A stretch of 64,000 nt of DNA from Archangium violaceum (GTDB taxonomy: Bacteria > Myxococcota > Myxococcia > Myxococcales > Myxococcaceae), in the NCBI RefSeq assembly GCF_016887565.1, contig NZ_CP069396.1, forward strand, positions 1,205,001 to 1,269,000. The letters run 5' to 3'. This document shows positions 1 to 8,348 of this stretch, piece by piece (position 1 is the first letter of the stretch; each line of letters opens with the position of its first letter). Under the pieces are notes generated by a model. It saw nothing but the letters and a program-made list of their open reading frames with translations. It was not told the origin of the DNA and searched no databases. The translations under genes were made by a program, and so were the position numbers.

Positions 1-686
1 TCCACGAGGGCGAACGGCAGGCCGAGGATGAAGAGGATGAGCGTCCGTCGCAGGTGGAGCATGTAGGCGAACGGCATCGGAGTCCGGACGATGCGCTCAC
101 ACCCGCCCTGATAGCCGACGAGCATCTGCACGTTGCGGTCGATCTCCATCTGCACGATGTCGGAGATGAGCCCGCGCTGTTTCGCCTCGGCGAGGACCGC
201 GGACATGCGCAGCGTCACCGCGACTCCGGCGTTGCCCGAGGCCATCACGCGTGCGATCTCCGTGGGAGGGAGCAGGGACGCGGCGGGGCCGAGCTCGCCA
301 CTGCCCCGGAGGACTCGCGTCAGCGCGTACGGGTACACCGCCGTCCAGGCCGCCAGCCGGCGCAGCAGCTCGAGCGAGGGGATGTTCATCGCCGCCGCGC
401 GCAGGAGGTTGCGGGTCTCGTTGACGATCCCTCCCCACAGCTTCCTTCCCTCCCAGAACCGGTCGTAGGAGGAGTTGGTGCGGAACACCAGCAGGAGGCT
501 GAGCGCGGTGCCGACCAGGGTGTGACCGGTGGCCGGTACATCGATCTTGTGGACGTTCAGGTGGTACCAGGTCACCCCAGCGGCCCAGAGCGCGAACACT
601 CCGATTCGCCCGACGATCTCCTGGAGCAGACCGCCGCGGACGTTGAGGAGGTGCCGCCACCAGTGATGCGGATCGTACTTGATCAT
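1..686 (-). CDS. Bestrophin-family channel-like membrane protein, C-terminus beyond the left edge
   Basis: An open frame runs leftwards from an ATG at 686 to the window edge (228 codons visible). The start MIKYDPHHWWRHLLNVRG, then SYDRFWEGRKLWGGIVNETR, and LGLPFALV at the truncated end match the bacterial bestrophin (UPF0187/YneE) family, whose members are about 290-310 residues. They form pentameric anion or cation channels in the inner membrane. Hydrophobic stretches near residues 20-60 and at the cut end fit the expected helices. The gene diverges from the patatin-like gene (gap 687-877). Only the family is supported; ion selectivity cannot be inferred. Confidence 0.85.
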   Translation of the reverse strand, partial: MIKYDPHHWWRHLLNVRGGLLQEIVGRIGVFALWAAGVTWYHLNVHKIDVPATGHTLVGTALSLLLVFRTNSSYDRFWEGRKLWGGIVNETRNLLRAAAMNIPSLELLRRLAAWTAVYPYALTRVLRGSGELGPAASLLPPTEIARVMASGNAGVAVTLRMSAVLAEAKQRGLISDIVQMEIDRNVQMLVGYQGGCERIVRTPMPFAYMLHLRRTLILFILGLPFALV

Positions 687-877
687 TCCTTCGGACGGAG
701 CACCGCTCCGTCGGCTCTCCTTGTGTACTGCTCGGTCAACCGAGCACGCCGTTATACATGACCTCGACGGTGCGAGGCTCCGAGTTCAGTCCCATCTCTC
801 GCTCGCCTGCACGGGCTGTGAACAGTCGGGAGTCCCCGCCTACCGGAGATGCGCCGTTCTAAGGCAGGCTCCAGGTC

Positions 878-3085
878 ATGGCGTGGTTGGAACGGGTCCG
901 GTCCTGGTGGCGAGGCGAGACGGTGCAGCCGCTGCGCCCGTTGCTGGAGTGGCTGGGCCGTGGCCCGGTGCTGCCCGTCCTCCAGGCGCTGCCGGTGTGC
1001 ATCGTCTGGGGCGCGGGCAGCGAACTGGGGCTGCCGAGCCTCTTCTTGAACGACGTGCCCCGGGTGACGTTCATCGCGGCCTTCATGGCGGCGATGCTGC
1101 TCGGGCAGCTGTGCTTCATCGGCTACCTGCTGGACGCGGACGAGCCGTGGGCGCTGGCGCCTCGGAGGGGCAAGCCGGGTGGGGTGCCACCCACCATCCG
1201 CTGGTACCTCTTCCGCACGGGCGTCTATCCGGCGTGGCTGGTGGCGCTCTGCATGCCGTGCTTCATCGACCGGCACTTCGCCTTCCTCTTCGGCGTGCTG
1301 GCCGCGGTGGGCGTGATGCTGCTGCTCACGCGCGGCGCCGAGCGGTTGCAGCACTGGTACGCGTCGGACCGGCAGCGCCACCGCTGGCTGCGGCGCATCG
1401 AGGTGACGTTCTTCCGCCGGCACTCGACCAACATCGTGGTGCTGCACGTGCTGCAGGCCGGGCTGCTGGTGTTCTTCCTCGTGGGCTATCTGCTCGTGGC
1501 CGCGCACGTGGCGCTCACGGGTTACCGGGGGTGGGTGTCGCCGGCCGTGGTCATCTGCGTGGCGATCGGCCTGTGTGGTGCCCTCTATGGCGCCGTCCAT
1601 TTCTTCTTCCCCGTGCGGCACGCGGGAGCGCTCATTCTCGCGGGAGTGCTGGGCGTGTTCGGCATGCGGGGGTGCTCGGACCTCTCGCTCTACGACGAGC
1701 TGACCCAGCCCGAGCCGCCGGTGTACGCGGAGACGAGCCTCGCGCTTCCGCGTGACGCGGGGTTGCTGGGCGACGACGAGGCGCTGAACGCCTGGCTGGC
1801 GCGAATGCGCGCCGAGCCTCCACCGGGTGTGGCGTGGCCCACGCAGGGGGAGACGCAGCCCGCGTCGGGACAGATGGTGCCGCGCTGTGCACCCGGGCCG
1901 AAGCCCCGGCTCGCGCTGGTGGCGACGAGCGGAGGCGGCATCCGCGCGGCGGCGTGGACGGCGCACGTGCTCTCGAAGCTGGGGGGCGAGGAGGGCGTGC
2001 CGGGCTTCCACCGCTACGTGCGCCTCGTCACCGGGGCCTCGGGGGGAATGGTGGGGGCGGGCACGTGGGTGGCGGGGCTGGAGCGCGGCGGCCTGCCGGA
2101 CTGGGTGTCGCTCGTCACGATGATGGAGGAGGACAGCCTCTCGGCGGCGTCCATCGCGCTGATGCTGCCCTTCGGCGAGAACCGCGGGCGGGCGGTGGAA
2201 CACGCCTGGGGGAAGCACACGAAGGGTCTGCTGGAGCGCTCCTTCGCGTCGCTGCGCGGAGGCGAGTCCGAGGGCTGGCTGCCATCGCTGGTGTACTCGC
2301 CGATGCTGGTGGAGGACGGGCGGCGGCTGCTGGTGAGCAACCTGGACCTGTCGGCGCTGACCTCACCGGAGGCGAGCACGCTGGTGGTGGAGCGCAATGG
2401 TGACGAGCCGCGCGAGGGCCAGAAGGCGCGGCTGTCGGTGTCGGGGGTGCAGCTCTTCCAGCTCTTCCCCCGGAAGCAGCCGGCGTTCTCGGTGGCGGCG
2501 GCGGCGCGGATGAGCGCGTCCTTCCCGTACGTGAGCCCCGCGAGCGCGTTGCCCACCTCGCCCCAGGTGCGCGTGGTGGACGCGGGCTACTACGACAACT
2601 ACGGGGTGGACCTGTCGGCGATGTGGCTGCACGCCCACCGCGAGTGGCTGCGCGAGTGCACCTCGGGTGTGGTGCTCATCCAGATTCGTGACCACCTGGG
2701 CAACGGCCGGCGTACGAAGCTGCAGGCGAAGGCCGGCGGCGACTTCCTGGGCGGGCTGACGTCGCCGCTGGAGGCGGTGCTGCGGGCGCGCGAGTCGAGC
2801 ATGTCGTTCCGCAACGACGAGCTGCTGGGCCTGGTGCAGGACGAGCTGAACGCGAGCGAGCCGTGCTTCTTCACCACGGCCATCTTCGAGTTCAGCGAGG
2901 CGGCGCCGCTGAGCTGGGCGCTGACGGAGCATGACCGGCAGCAGCTTCAGCACGCGGCGGACAGCCAGACGATGCGGACGCGGGTGGCCTCGGTGCGTGA
3001 GTGGCTCACCGCCGACCCCGAGGCACGGGAGCGGGCCCGGATGCTCGCCCTGTGCCCCGGCGGGCGGGAGCTGCTGACGCCTTAG
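878..3085 (+). CDS. Membrane-anchored patatin-like phospholipase
   Basis: 735 residues. The N-terminal 270 residues carry several hydrophobic segments (around residues 25-45, 65-85, 120-160, 195-220, 225-245 and 250-265), so it is likely an integral membrane protein. The C-terminal half is a patatin domain: oxyanion-hole glycines in ATSGGGIRAAAW near residue 350, the nucleophile elbow GASGGMVGAG near 385, and the dyad aspartate in VVDAGYYDNYGVD near 567. Patatins are Ser-Asp lipid acyl hydrolases that cleave phospholipid or glycolipid esters. The ATG at 878 was chosen because the hydrophobic N-terminus begins directly after it. The gene is transcribed alone, converging on the FHA/SUMF1 gene. 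Substrate is unknown. Confidence 0.85.
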   Translation: MAWLERVRSWWRGETVQPLRPLLEWLGRGPVLPVLQALPVCIVWGAGSELGLPSLFLNDVPRVTFIAAFMAAMLLGQLCFIGYLLDADEPWALAPRRGKPGGVPPTIRWYLFRTGVYPAWLVALCMPCFIDRHFAFLFGVLAAVGVMLLLTRGAERLQHWYASDRQRHRWLRRIEVTFFRRHSTNIVVLHVLQAGLLVFFLVGYLLVAAHVALTGYRGWVSPAVVICVAIGLCGALYGAVHFFFPVRHAGALILAGVLGVFGMRGCSDLSLYDELTQPEPPVYAETSLALPRDAGLLGDDEALNAWLARMRAEPPPGVAWPTQGETQPASGQMVPRCAPGPKPRLALVATSGGGIRAAAWTAHVLSKLGGEEGVPGFHRYVRLVTGASGGMVGAGTWVAGLERGGLPDWVSLVTMMEEDSLSAASIALMLPFGENRGRAVEHAWGKHTKGLLERSFASLRGGESEGWLPSLVYSPMLVEDGRRLLVSNLDLSALTSPEASTLVVERNGDEPREGQKARLSVSGVQLFQLFPRKQPAFSVAAAARMSASFPYVSPASALPTSPQVRVVDAGYYDNYGVDLSAMWLHAHREWLRECTSGVVLIQIRDHLGNGRRTKLQAKAGGDFLGGLTSPLEAVLRARESSMSFRNDELLGLVQDELNASEPCFFTTAIFEFSEAAPLSWALTEHDRQQLQHAADSQTMRTRVASVREWLTADPEARERARMLALCPGGRELLTP

Positions 3086-3102
3086 CCGGGGGGCACCCCG
3101 GC
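3085..3102. terminator. Perfect hairpin in a 22-bp convergent gap
   Basis: GCCGGGG-GGCA-CCCCGGC forms a 7-bp stem starting on the last base of the patatin stop codon. It fills the gap between two convergent genes. There is no T-tract, so it may act as a bidirectional pause or mRNA-end hairpin rather than a classic intrinsic terminator. Confidence 0.45.
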
Positions 3103-3107
3103 CCCGC

Positions 3108-4511
3108 TCAGACGCCCGGAATGACGAACCGCAGCGCCGCGGCGAACTCGTCCTCGTCCGGGTGCACCACGTGCCGCACCCACGTCCGAGCCTCCACGCC
3201 TCCCCGCAGCAGCTGCGAGGAGGTCCTCGGATCGAACGTCCATTCGGGCACGTCTCCCACCAGGTGCTCCACTCCCCACGGCGAGGCGTGCTTCTCCCAG
3301 TCCAACTGGGGCAGATTTCCCCACGGGTAGCGCCGCCCATCCGGCCCACGGGCCGCCATCTCCCACTCGTCCGCGGTGGGCAGACGGATGGACACCCCCT
3401 CGATGTGCGAGAGCGCGGCGCACAGCCGCTCCGCCTCCTGGTAGGAACCGAGCCACACCTGCTCGTAGTCCGGCACGACACGGATGGGTAGGGGGTTACC
3501 CACCCAGGCCGCCAGAGGGCGATCCATGGGAACCTGGGCGACGAAGAAGCCCTCGGAGCGCACCCGGCGCACGGGATTGGCGCCCACCCAGTGGTCGACG
3601 GGCGCCACCCACCGCAAGGGCATTCCCGACTGGCGCAGCACGTAGCGGCCTTCCTGCTCCACCACCCCGACCGGCAGCTGCTCGGGCCCCGTGCCCGGCT
3701 CCAGCGGCGTGGTGAGCGAGTGCAGTAACAGGGACGTCACATCCGTCACCTCCAGGGCCCCGGACAGCATGCGCCACAGCGGGTTGAGCGGATCCCTCCC
3801 GGGAACGGAGTCCCCTGGGTGACGGCGCTCCTGGAGGTACCGGATGACCCCGTGCCAGAGCTGCTCATAGAAGCGGCGCTCGCGAGGCTCATCCACCTCT
3901 TCCAGCAGGGTGGAGACATCCAACGCCTGGAGCTCCGGCAGCACCTCGCGGGCACGCACGCACGCGGCCGCCAGCACCGCCGTCATCCGCAGCTCGGCGT
4001 CCGGATCCCTCAGGGCGGCCCGCAGCAGCTCGAGGATCCGGGGGTTGGGGGAGGACACGTCCCGCATGAGCCAGCGCAAGACCTGACGCCGATGCTCCAG
4101 GGAGGGCAGCCCCGCGAACACCATGGTGTGCTCCTGGGGGAAAGGGGACCCAGCCGTGTCGGCGGGCACCTGTGGCCGGCTGGTCACGAACTCCAGCGCA
4201 CCGGCCGTGCCCCGGCCCACGAGTGACTGCACCTTCAGCTTGTAGGGTCCGATGACCAATTCATCCTCGAAACGCATGACCGCGGGTTGGGCGACGGGCC
4301 GGCCGTTGAGCCAGGTGCCGTTGCGTGAGCCCTCGTCCAGCACGATGGTGGCCCCCTCGATGGCCACCAACCGGCAATGGGTGCGTGACACGCTCCCACT
4401 CTCGAGGACGAGGTCGTTCTTGGGGTCTCTCCCGATGGCGATCTCCCGCGAAGCCAGGGTCCCCGTCGTCGTGGTCCGCTTTCCGATGAGACCGACAGTG
4501 ATGGTGAACAC
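3108..4511 (-). CDS. FHA domain / FGE-sulfatase (SUMF1-like) domain protein
   Basis: 467 residues from a GTG at 4511, preceded by an AGGAG 6 bases upstream. Upstream in-frame codons exist but have no domain content. Residues about 1-90 form an FHA phosphothreonine-binding domain (GRDPKNDLVLESGSVSRTH, then GSRNGTWLNGRPV). Residues about 140-250 look alpha-helical and HEAT-like. Residues about 290-467 are a formylglycine-generating-enzyme-type fold (RLPTADEWEMAARGPDG and RYPWGN). In bacteria this fold is often a non-catalytic C-type-lectin-like module attached to kinase signalling. A sigma-54 promoter lies just upstream, and the divergent neighbour is an FHA-containing sigma-54 activator. That arrangement suggests a phospho-signal-responsive locus. 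The ligand is unknown. Confidence 0.82.
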   Translation of the reverse strand: MFTITVGLIGKRTTTTGTLASREIAIGRDPKNDLVLESGSVSRTHCRLVAIEGATIVLDEGSRNGTWLNGRPVAQPAVMRFEDELVIGPYKLKVQSLVGRGTAGALEFVTSRPQVPADTAGSPFPQEHTMVFAGLPSLEHRRQVLRWLMRDVSSPNPRILELLRAALRDPDAELRMTAVLAAACVRAREVLPELQALDVSTLLEEVDEPRERRFYEQLWHGVIRYLQERRHPGDSVPGRDPLNPLWRMLSGALEVTDVTSLLLHSLTTPLEPGTGPEQLPVGVVEQEGRYVLRQSGMPLRWVAPVDHWVGANPVRRVRSEGFFVAQVPMDRPLAAWVGNPLPIRVVPDYEQVWLGSYQEAERLCAALSHIEGVSIRLPTADEWEMAARGPDGRRYPWGNLPQLDWEKHASPWGVEHLVGDVPEWTFDPRTSSQLLRGGVEARTWVRHVVHPDEDEFAAALRFVIPGV

Positions 4512-4565
4512 GCGTGCTCCTGGGTGGAGGAGGGGCCGGTCCATCCGGCTTGCCGGCGCTGCTCT

Positions 4566-4584
4566 AAAGCACGAGCCGTGCCAG
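4566..4584 (-). promoter_or_regulatory. Sigma-54 (-24/-12) promoter for the FHA/SUMF1 gene
   Basis: Reading the minus strand, CTGGCACGGCTCGTGCTTT carries the invariant GG (4582-4581) and GC (4570-4569) separated by exactly 10 nt. It matches the TGGCACG half perfectly, with GTGCT in place of TTGCW. This would start transcription near 4557, about 45 nt before the GTG at 4511. A sigma-54 activator gene starts divergently at 4726. Confidence 0.72.
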
Positions 4585-4668
4585 CGGAACGTCTTTTCGC
4601 GGACCCCGTGGCTCCGGGCACTTGGACGCCCCTCCCACCCTCGTCCTGACGGCCTCCCCGGCGGCAGA

Positions 4669-4696
4669 CTGTCAAAACTGCTATCAATCGTGACAG
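4669..4696. promoter_or_regulatory. Inverted repeat, candidate enhancer (UAS) for a sigma-54 activator
   Basis: CTGTCA (4669-4674) and TGACAG (4691-4696) form a perfect 6-bp inverted repeat with a 16-bp centre. It lies about 85-110 bp upstream of the -24 element of the minus-strand promoter, the usual distance for an activator binding site. It also lies 30 bp before the activator's own start codon, so autoregulation is possible. Binding by the neighbouring Fis-type HTH is inference. Confidence 0.5.
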
Positions 4697-4725
4697 CAGC
4701 GCCACGGACACACTGAAGGGGCAGG

Positions 4726-6363
4726 ATGGCGAGCCGGAACGACAAGTCGCACGAAGGAGCAGAAAAGGAGCGGCGCTCGCCCCTGGGCCGACCTTCCCGC
4801 AGCAGGACCTTTCAGTCGGTCCAGGCCGTGGACGAGGGGCAGCGCCCCCAGACGGTGTCTTCCGAGACGAGGGAGCTGTCGGACACACGCAACGAGCGGT
4901 TGGGGCGTGAGTCGCGGACGGGGGTGGGCGACGAGGAGCCGCGGTCGCTCCCGGGGAGCTGGGCCGCGACCTATCTGGAGCCCAAGGCGCTCCTGGTGCA
5001 GCGCGAGGGCATCGAGGACCTGATGGTGCCGCTGTATCCGGACCGGTCGTACGTGTTCGGGCGGGCGCCCGAGTCCACGGTCGTCTTTCCCCACGACGCG
5101 GTGTCGCGGCAGCACGGGCGCCTGTCGTTCCGCGAGGACCACCGCTGGGTGTACAGGGATCTCAACTCGAGGAACGGGAGCTTCATGGGGCTGCGGGATG
5201 GGGGGGAGCCGGGGGACGAGCGCCTGCACTTCCAGCGCATGGGGCCCTCGCACGACTGGGTGCTGGAGGTGGGGGACGTGGTGCTGCTCGGCAACGGAAA
5301 GAGCCGCATCACCCTGTTGGCGGAGGTGCCCCAGGGGCTGGTGGCGGGTCCTCGCGCGAAGCAGGCGGCCTCGGCCGTCACGGTCCAGCTCGAGCGCGCC
5401 ATCGACCGGTGCGCCCACCACCACCTGCCGGTGTTCCTGCGAGGGGACTCGGGCACGGGCAAGACGTTCATCGCGCGGGAGATCCACAGCCGGAGCGGGC
5501 TGGACGGCAGCTTCGTCATCCTCAACTGCGGGCGGCTGCCGCAGGACGCGGCGGCGCTGACGAGCGAGCTGCTGGGGCACGTGAAGGGGGCCTTCACCGG
5601 AGCGGCCTTCGCGCGGGTGGGCAAGCTCTACAGCGCGAACGGGGGCACGCTCTTCCTGGACGAGGTGGAGTTCCTGCCGGGCATCGCGCAGGACTTCCTC
5701 GTGGACGTGCTGGAGGGCACGGGCAGCTTCGCGCCCTTCGGGGCCCCCGCGGACTTCCGCGAGCCGCCGCCGCGCTTCCGGCTCATCTCGGCGTCCAAGG
5801 TGCCGCTGCGGCAGACGGGGCTGAGGCCGGACCTGGCGCAGCGGCTGGCGGCGGGGGACTTCATCATCCTCCCCACGCTCGAGGAGCGGCGCGAGGACAT
5901 CCCCCACCTGGTGGAGTCCTTCCTGCACCGCCTCAAGGTCGAGCAGCAGTACGACGCCGAGCTCACCCGGGATGCCATCGCCTTCCTGCAGAGGGCGGAC
6001 TGGCCGGGACAGATTCGCGAGCTGGAGTCGACGGTGAAGACGGTGGTGGCCCGGGAGGCGGCGCAGCACGTGCTGGAGGGACTCGAGCGCCAGCGCGTCA
6101 TCGTCACCCTGGAGGCGGTGACGTCCTATCTGGAGCAGCGGGAGCTGGGGTTTGGCGGTCCGCTCTCCTCCGCCATGCCGAGGACGACCCTGCCCGGCGT
6201 GGAGCTGCCTCCGTCCGCGCGTAAGCGCCCCGGTGACCTGACCGAGCGGGACATCCGGGAGGCCCTGGCGAAGCACGAGGGAAACAAGACCCGGGCCGCG
6301 GCGGAGCTCGGAGTGGCCCTCAACACCCTCAAGGCCCGGATGAAGACCTTCGGCATCGAGTGA
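4726..6363 (+). CDS. FHA-domain sigma-54-dependent transcriptional activator
   Basis: 545 residues. A low-complexity charged N-terminus (1-90) precedes an FHA domain at about 95-185 (YVFGRAPESTVVF, SRQHGRLSF, NSRNGSFMG). The AAA+ core has Walker A GDSGTGKT near 240, the sigma-54 contact loop GAFTGA near 288, and Walker B GGTLFLDEVEF near 305. The C-terminus (about 505-545) is a Fis-type HTH (EGNKTRAAAELGVALNTLK). Myxobacteria have many such FHA activators, controlled by Ser/Thr kinases rather than by receiver domains. The ATG at 4726 follows AAGGGGCAGG. It is divergent from the FHA/SUMF1 gene and its sigma-54 promoter, the most likely target. Confidence 0.93.
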   Translation: MASRNDKSHEGAEKERRSPLGRPSRSRTFQSVQAVDEGQRPQTVSSETRELSDTRNERLGRESRTGVGDEEPRSLPGSWAATYLEPKALLVQREGIEDLMVPLYPDRSYVFGRAPESTVVFPHDAVSRQHGRLSFREDHRWVYRDLNSRNGSFMGLRDGGEPGDERLHFQRMGPSHDWVLEVGDVVLLGNGKSRITLLAEVPQGLVAGPRAKQAASAVTVQLERAIDRCAHHHLPVFLRGDSGTGKTFIAREIHSRSGLDGSFVILNCGRLPQDAAALTSELLGHVKGAFTGAAFARVGKLYSANGGTLFLDEVEFLPGIAQDFLVDVLEGTGSFAPFGAPADFREPPPRFRLISASKVPLRQTGLRPDLAQRLAAGDFIILPTLEERREDIPHLVESFLHRLKVEQQYDAELTRDAIAFLQRADWPGQIRELESTVKTVVAREAAQHVLEGLERQRVIVTLEAVTSYLEQRELGFGGPLSSAMPRTTLPGVELPPSARKRPGDLTERDIREALAKHEGNKTRAAAELGVALNTLKARMKTFGIE

Positions 6364-6436
6364 GCGCGGGCGCCTCGCGGCGGGACGGCTAGTGGAGTGT
6401 CCACAAAGTCTTTGGACAGAGTCCGAGAGCCCGTGG

Positions 6437-6477
6437 ATGTCCCCTCTCCCTCTGGGAGAGGGCTAGGGTGAGGGTCT
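6437..6477 (+). repeat. REP-like palindrome, copy 1
   Basis: Core CCCTCTCCCTCTGGGAGAGG followed by a TAGGGTGAGGGTC tail. It is the left inner copy within the MITE-like element. The same core and tail recur at five other places in the first 24 kb. Confidence 0.75.
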
Positions 6478-6569
6478 TCCCCCTGGAGCGCATGACCCCA
6501 TGGGAGTCCTCAGAGGACGGCGAGGGGGGCAGTTGCGTGCCGTGATGCAAGCCGGGCGAGGAACACGAG

Positions 6570-6612
6570 GGTGACGACCCTCACCCCCCGCCCTCTCCCA
6601 GAGGGAGAGGGA
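6570..6612 (-). repeat. REP-like palindrome, copy 2 (inverted)
   Basis: Same unit as copy 1 in the opposite orientation (tail GACCCTCACC first, then CCCTCTCCCAGAGGGAGAGG). It forms the right inner arm of the MITE-like element. Confidence 0.75.
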
Positions 6613-6656
6613 GCATGCGCAACACGGCCAGGTCCACGAACTTCGTGGACACTCCA

Positions 6657-7157
6657 CTAGCGGACCACCACCCGGTCGCGCCCGGCCTGCTTGGCCTGCA
6701 CGCACGTGGCCTCCGCCGCCTCGAGCAGGTTGCCGTAGGGCTCCCCGGGACGCAGTCCCGCCACGCCCACGGAGACGGTGAGGTGGAAGTCGCCCGCGCC
6801 CGAGTGGAAGGTGCGTGCCGCGAGCCTGCGACGCAGCCCCTGGGCCAGCCGCTCGCCCATGTACGGCGCCACCGCGTAGAGGCTCGCCGCGAAGGCGTCT
6901 CCCTCCATGCGGCCGATGGGCCCGCGCCCGTCCAGCTCCGCGGCGAGCTCGTCCACCAGCGCGCTCAGCGCCGCGTCCATCGCCTCGCGGCCGTGCGTGT
7001 CATTGCCTTCCTGGGTCTCGTCCGCGTCCACCCAGAGCAACGTCAGGGGCATGCGCGCCGCGTGCGCGTCCGACACCGCCTTGACCAGCAGCGATTCGAA
7101 GTAGGGGCGCAGGTACGCCCCCGTCAGCGGACAGATTTGTGGGGCGCGCTCGAACAC
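6657..7157 (-). CDS. Degenerate GGDEF-domain protein
   Basis: 166 residues, GTG start at 7157 directly abutting the TGA of the upstream gene (TGAGTG). The fold signature of diguanylate cyclases is present: CPLTGAYLRPYFE corresponds to the D-x-LTG-L-x-N-R-R-x-F start and VSVGVAGLRPGEP to the late beta strand. The active-site loop reads RMEGDAF instead of GGDEF. The first catalytic Gly and the acidic Glu are therefore altered, and cyclase activity is doubtful; it may be a nucleotide-sensing or structural remnant. The domain fills the whole protein. Its stop codon lies in the terminal repeat of the MITE-like element, which may have replaced the original 3' end. It forms an operon with the EcsC-like gene. 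Confidence 0.7.
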   Translation of the reverse strand: MFERAPQICPLTGAYLRPYFESLLVKAVSDAHAARMPLTLLWVDADETQEGNDTHGREAMDAALSALVDELAAELDGRGPIGRMEGDAFAASLYAVAPYMGERLAQGLRRRLAARTFHSGAGDFHLTVSVGVAGLRPGEPYGNLLEAAEATCVQAKQAGRDRVVVR

Positions 7158-7778
7158 TCAGCTCGCCTTGCGCGAGGAGGCCTGCTTCGTCTTGGCGTGC
7201 GCCTTGTCGAAGCCCTCGTAGGAGCGCACCGCGTGGTCTCCCACCTTCTGGATGTGCTGGTTGTTGAGGTACGCCGTCACCGGCGCGGCCACCAGCGGCA
7301 TCGCCCGCCCCAGCGTGTGCAGGCCGCCCTTCGTCAGCAGCACCTCGGCCACCTTCCCCAGCACCCGCGGTCCCGAGCGCTGTACCGGACCCACGCCCGT
7401 CGCGTAGCCGTACAGGTCCAACAGCTCGTTGCGCGCCCGCTCGCTCTTCAGGTTCACCTTGTAGAGCGTGGCCAGGTCCACGAGCAGCGTGAGCTGCAGC
7501 CACGCCATCACGGTCAGGTCCGCCGGCAGGCCCAGCAGTCCGAAGACGCCGCTGACGCCGCCCACCATGCTCGCCACGTGCTTCTTCTCGTCGATGAGCC
7601 GCTGGGCGCGCTCCCGCGTGCTCGCCGAGGGGTAGCGCTGCTCCAGCTCCGCCACCCGCTTGCGCGCGCGTGGCACCTCCTGCTGGACCAGGTCCGACAG
7701 CTTCGTGTCCGCCAGCTTCTTCAGCTCGGTGGGCGACAGCAGCTTCACCTTTTCGGCAATCGGGTCAAAGAAGGCCAT
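7158..7778 (-). CDS. EcsC-like protein
   Basis: 206 residues. A soluble helical N-terminus (about 1-70, rich in Lys/Glu) is followed by a Gly/Leu-rich central section (SMVGGVSGVFGLLGLPADL, residues about 75-100) that could enter a membrane. The Lys-rich C-terminus is KTKQASSRKAS. The GLPADL...LATLYKVNL pattern resembles EcsC-family proteins, whose role is poorly known. The ATG at 7778 follows AGGGAGATACGC. Its stop abuts the start of the degenerate GGDEF gene, so the two are co-translated. Family assignment is moderate and function unknown. Confidence 0.6.
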   Translation of the reverse strand: MAFFDPIAEKVKLLSPTELKKLADTKLSDLVQQEVPRARKRVAELEQRYPSASTRERAQRLIDEKKHVASMVGGVSGVFGLLGLPADLTVMAWLQLTLLVDLATLYKVNLKSERARNELLDLYGYATGVGPVQRSGPRVLGKVAEVLLTKGGLHTLGRAMPLVAAPVTAYLNNQHIQKVGDHAVRSYEGFDKAHAKTKQASSRKAS

Positions 7779-7794
7779 GCGTATCTCCCTCCCC

Positions 7795-8238
7795 TCAATA
7801 ACCCCGCTCGGCGAGGTACAGGTCCACCAGTGCTCCCTCTTCGTACCAGGCGTGACGCATCTCCGCGTTGAACCAGCGCGAGTCCGGCGTGGCCGAACGC
7901 ACCTCGAGCTTCACCTGGTTGGGCGCCGTGTCGATCACCGCCGCCCGGGCGCGGCAGGCCTGCCCCGGCTCGTCGCCGTAGCCGCCATCCAGGCACACCT
8001 CGTCGCCCACCGACAGCCGCCGCGTGTACTCGGTGGCCAGGTACTTCGCCTCGTCACAGTGGCTGCGCACCGAGGAGGTACCGTGCTGCGCGCACCGGTC
8101 CACGCGCGGGGCCTTCACCACCTGGAGGGAGCCCACCAGCGGATCATCATCGTTGGGGTTGGGCCGGAAGGCCTCCCGAGGGGTGCCACAGCCCGCCAGC
8201 ACCAGCAGCAGGCCCCCGCATGCCCACGTCCACTTCAT
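7795..8238 (-). CDS. Small secreted lipoprotein of unknown function
   Basis: 147 residues from the ATG at 8238. The signal MKWTWACGGLLLVLAGCGTP has a good lipobox (LAGC), giving a mature lipoprotein starting at Cys17. The mature part has five further cysteines (RCAQHG, SHCDEAKY, EVCLDGGY, QACRARA) and a short beta-rich C-terminus ending DLYLAERGY. The gap to the EcsC-like gene is only 16 bp, so it probably heads that operon. I do not recognise a family. Confidence 0.7.
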   Translation of the reverse strand: MKWTWACGGLLLVLAGCGTPREAFRPNPNDDDPLVGSLQVVKAPRVDRCAQHGTSSVRSHCDEAKYLATEYTRRLSVGDEVCLDGGYGDEPGQACRARAAVIDTAPNQVKLEVRSATPDSRWFNAEMRHAWYEEGALVDLYLAERGY

Positions 8239-8348
8239 CGCGTCCTCGCCTCCGGGGCCTTGGCGCCCCCCTGCTCGACAGGGGGACGAACATGGCAAGC
8301 CCGGGCGGGCGCGTAAAGCGGTTGGGGGGCGGGAGCGTCCGCCGCCGT

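Larger units (their letters stand above)
6389..6660. mobile_element. MITE-like element with 21-bp terminal inverted repeats
   Basis: The ends CTAGTGGAGTGTCCACAAAG at 6389 and its near-perfect inverse at 6640-6660 match at 20 of 21 positions. Inside lie two inverted copies of the pyrimidine-rich REP-like palindrome (about 6437-6477 and 6570-6612), so the whole 272 bp can fold on itself. There is no coding capacity of its own. The right end supplies the TAG stop of the GGDEF-like gene. CTAG at both tips could be part of the repeat or a duplicated target. No matching transposase is in the window. Confidence 0.7.

Noticed and set aside
6437-6612. Possible CRISPR-like direct repeats among the pyrimidine-rich units
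   Set aside because: Units are inverted, few and irregularly spaced, without unique spacers of constant length; they are REP-like palindromes. No CRISPR array or cas gene was seen anywhere.
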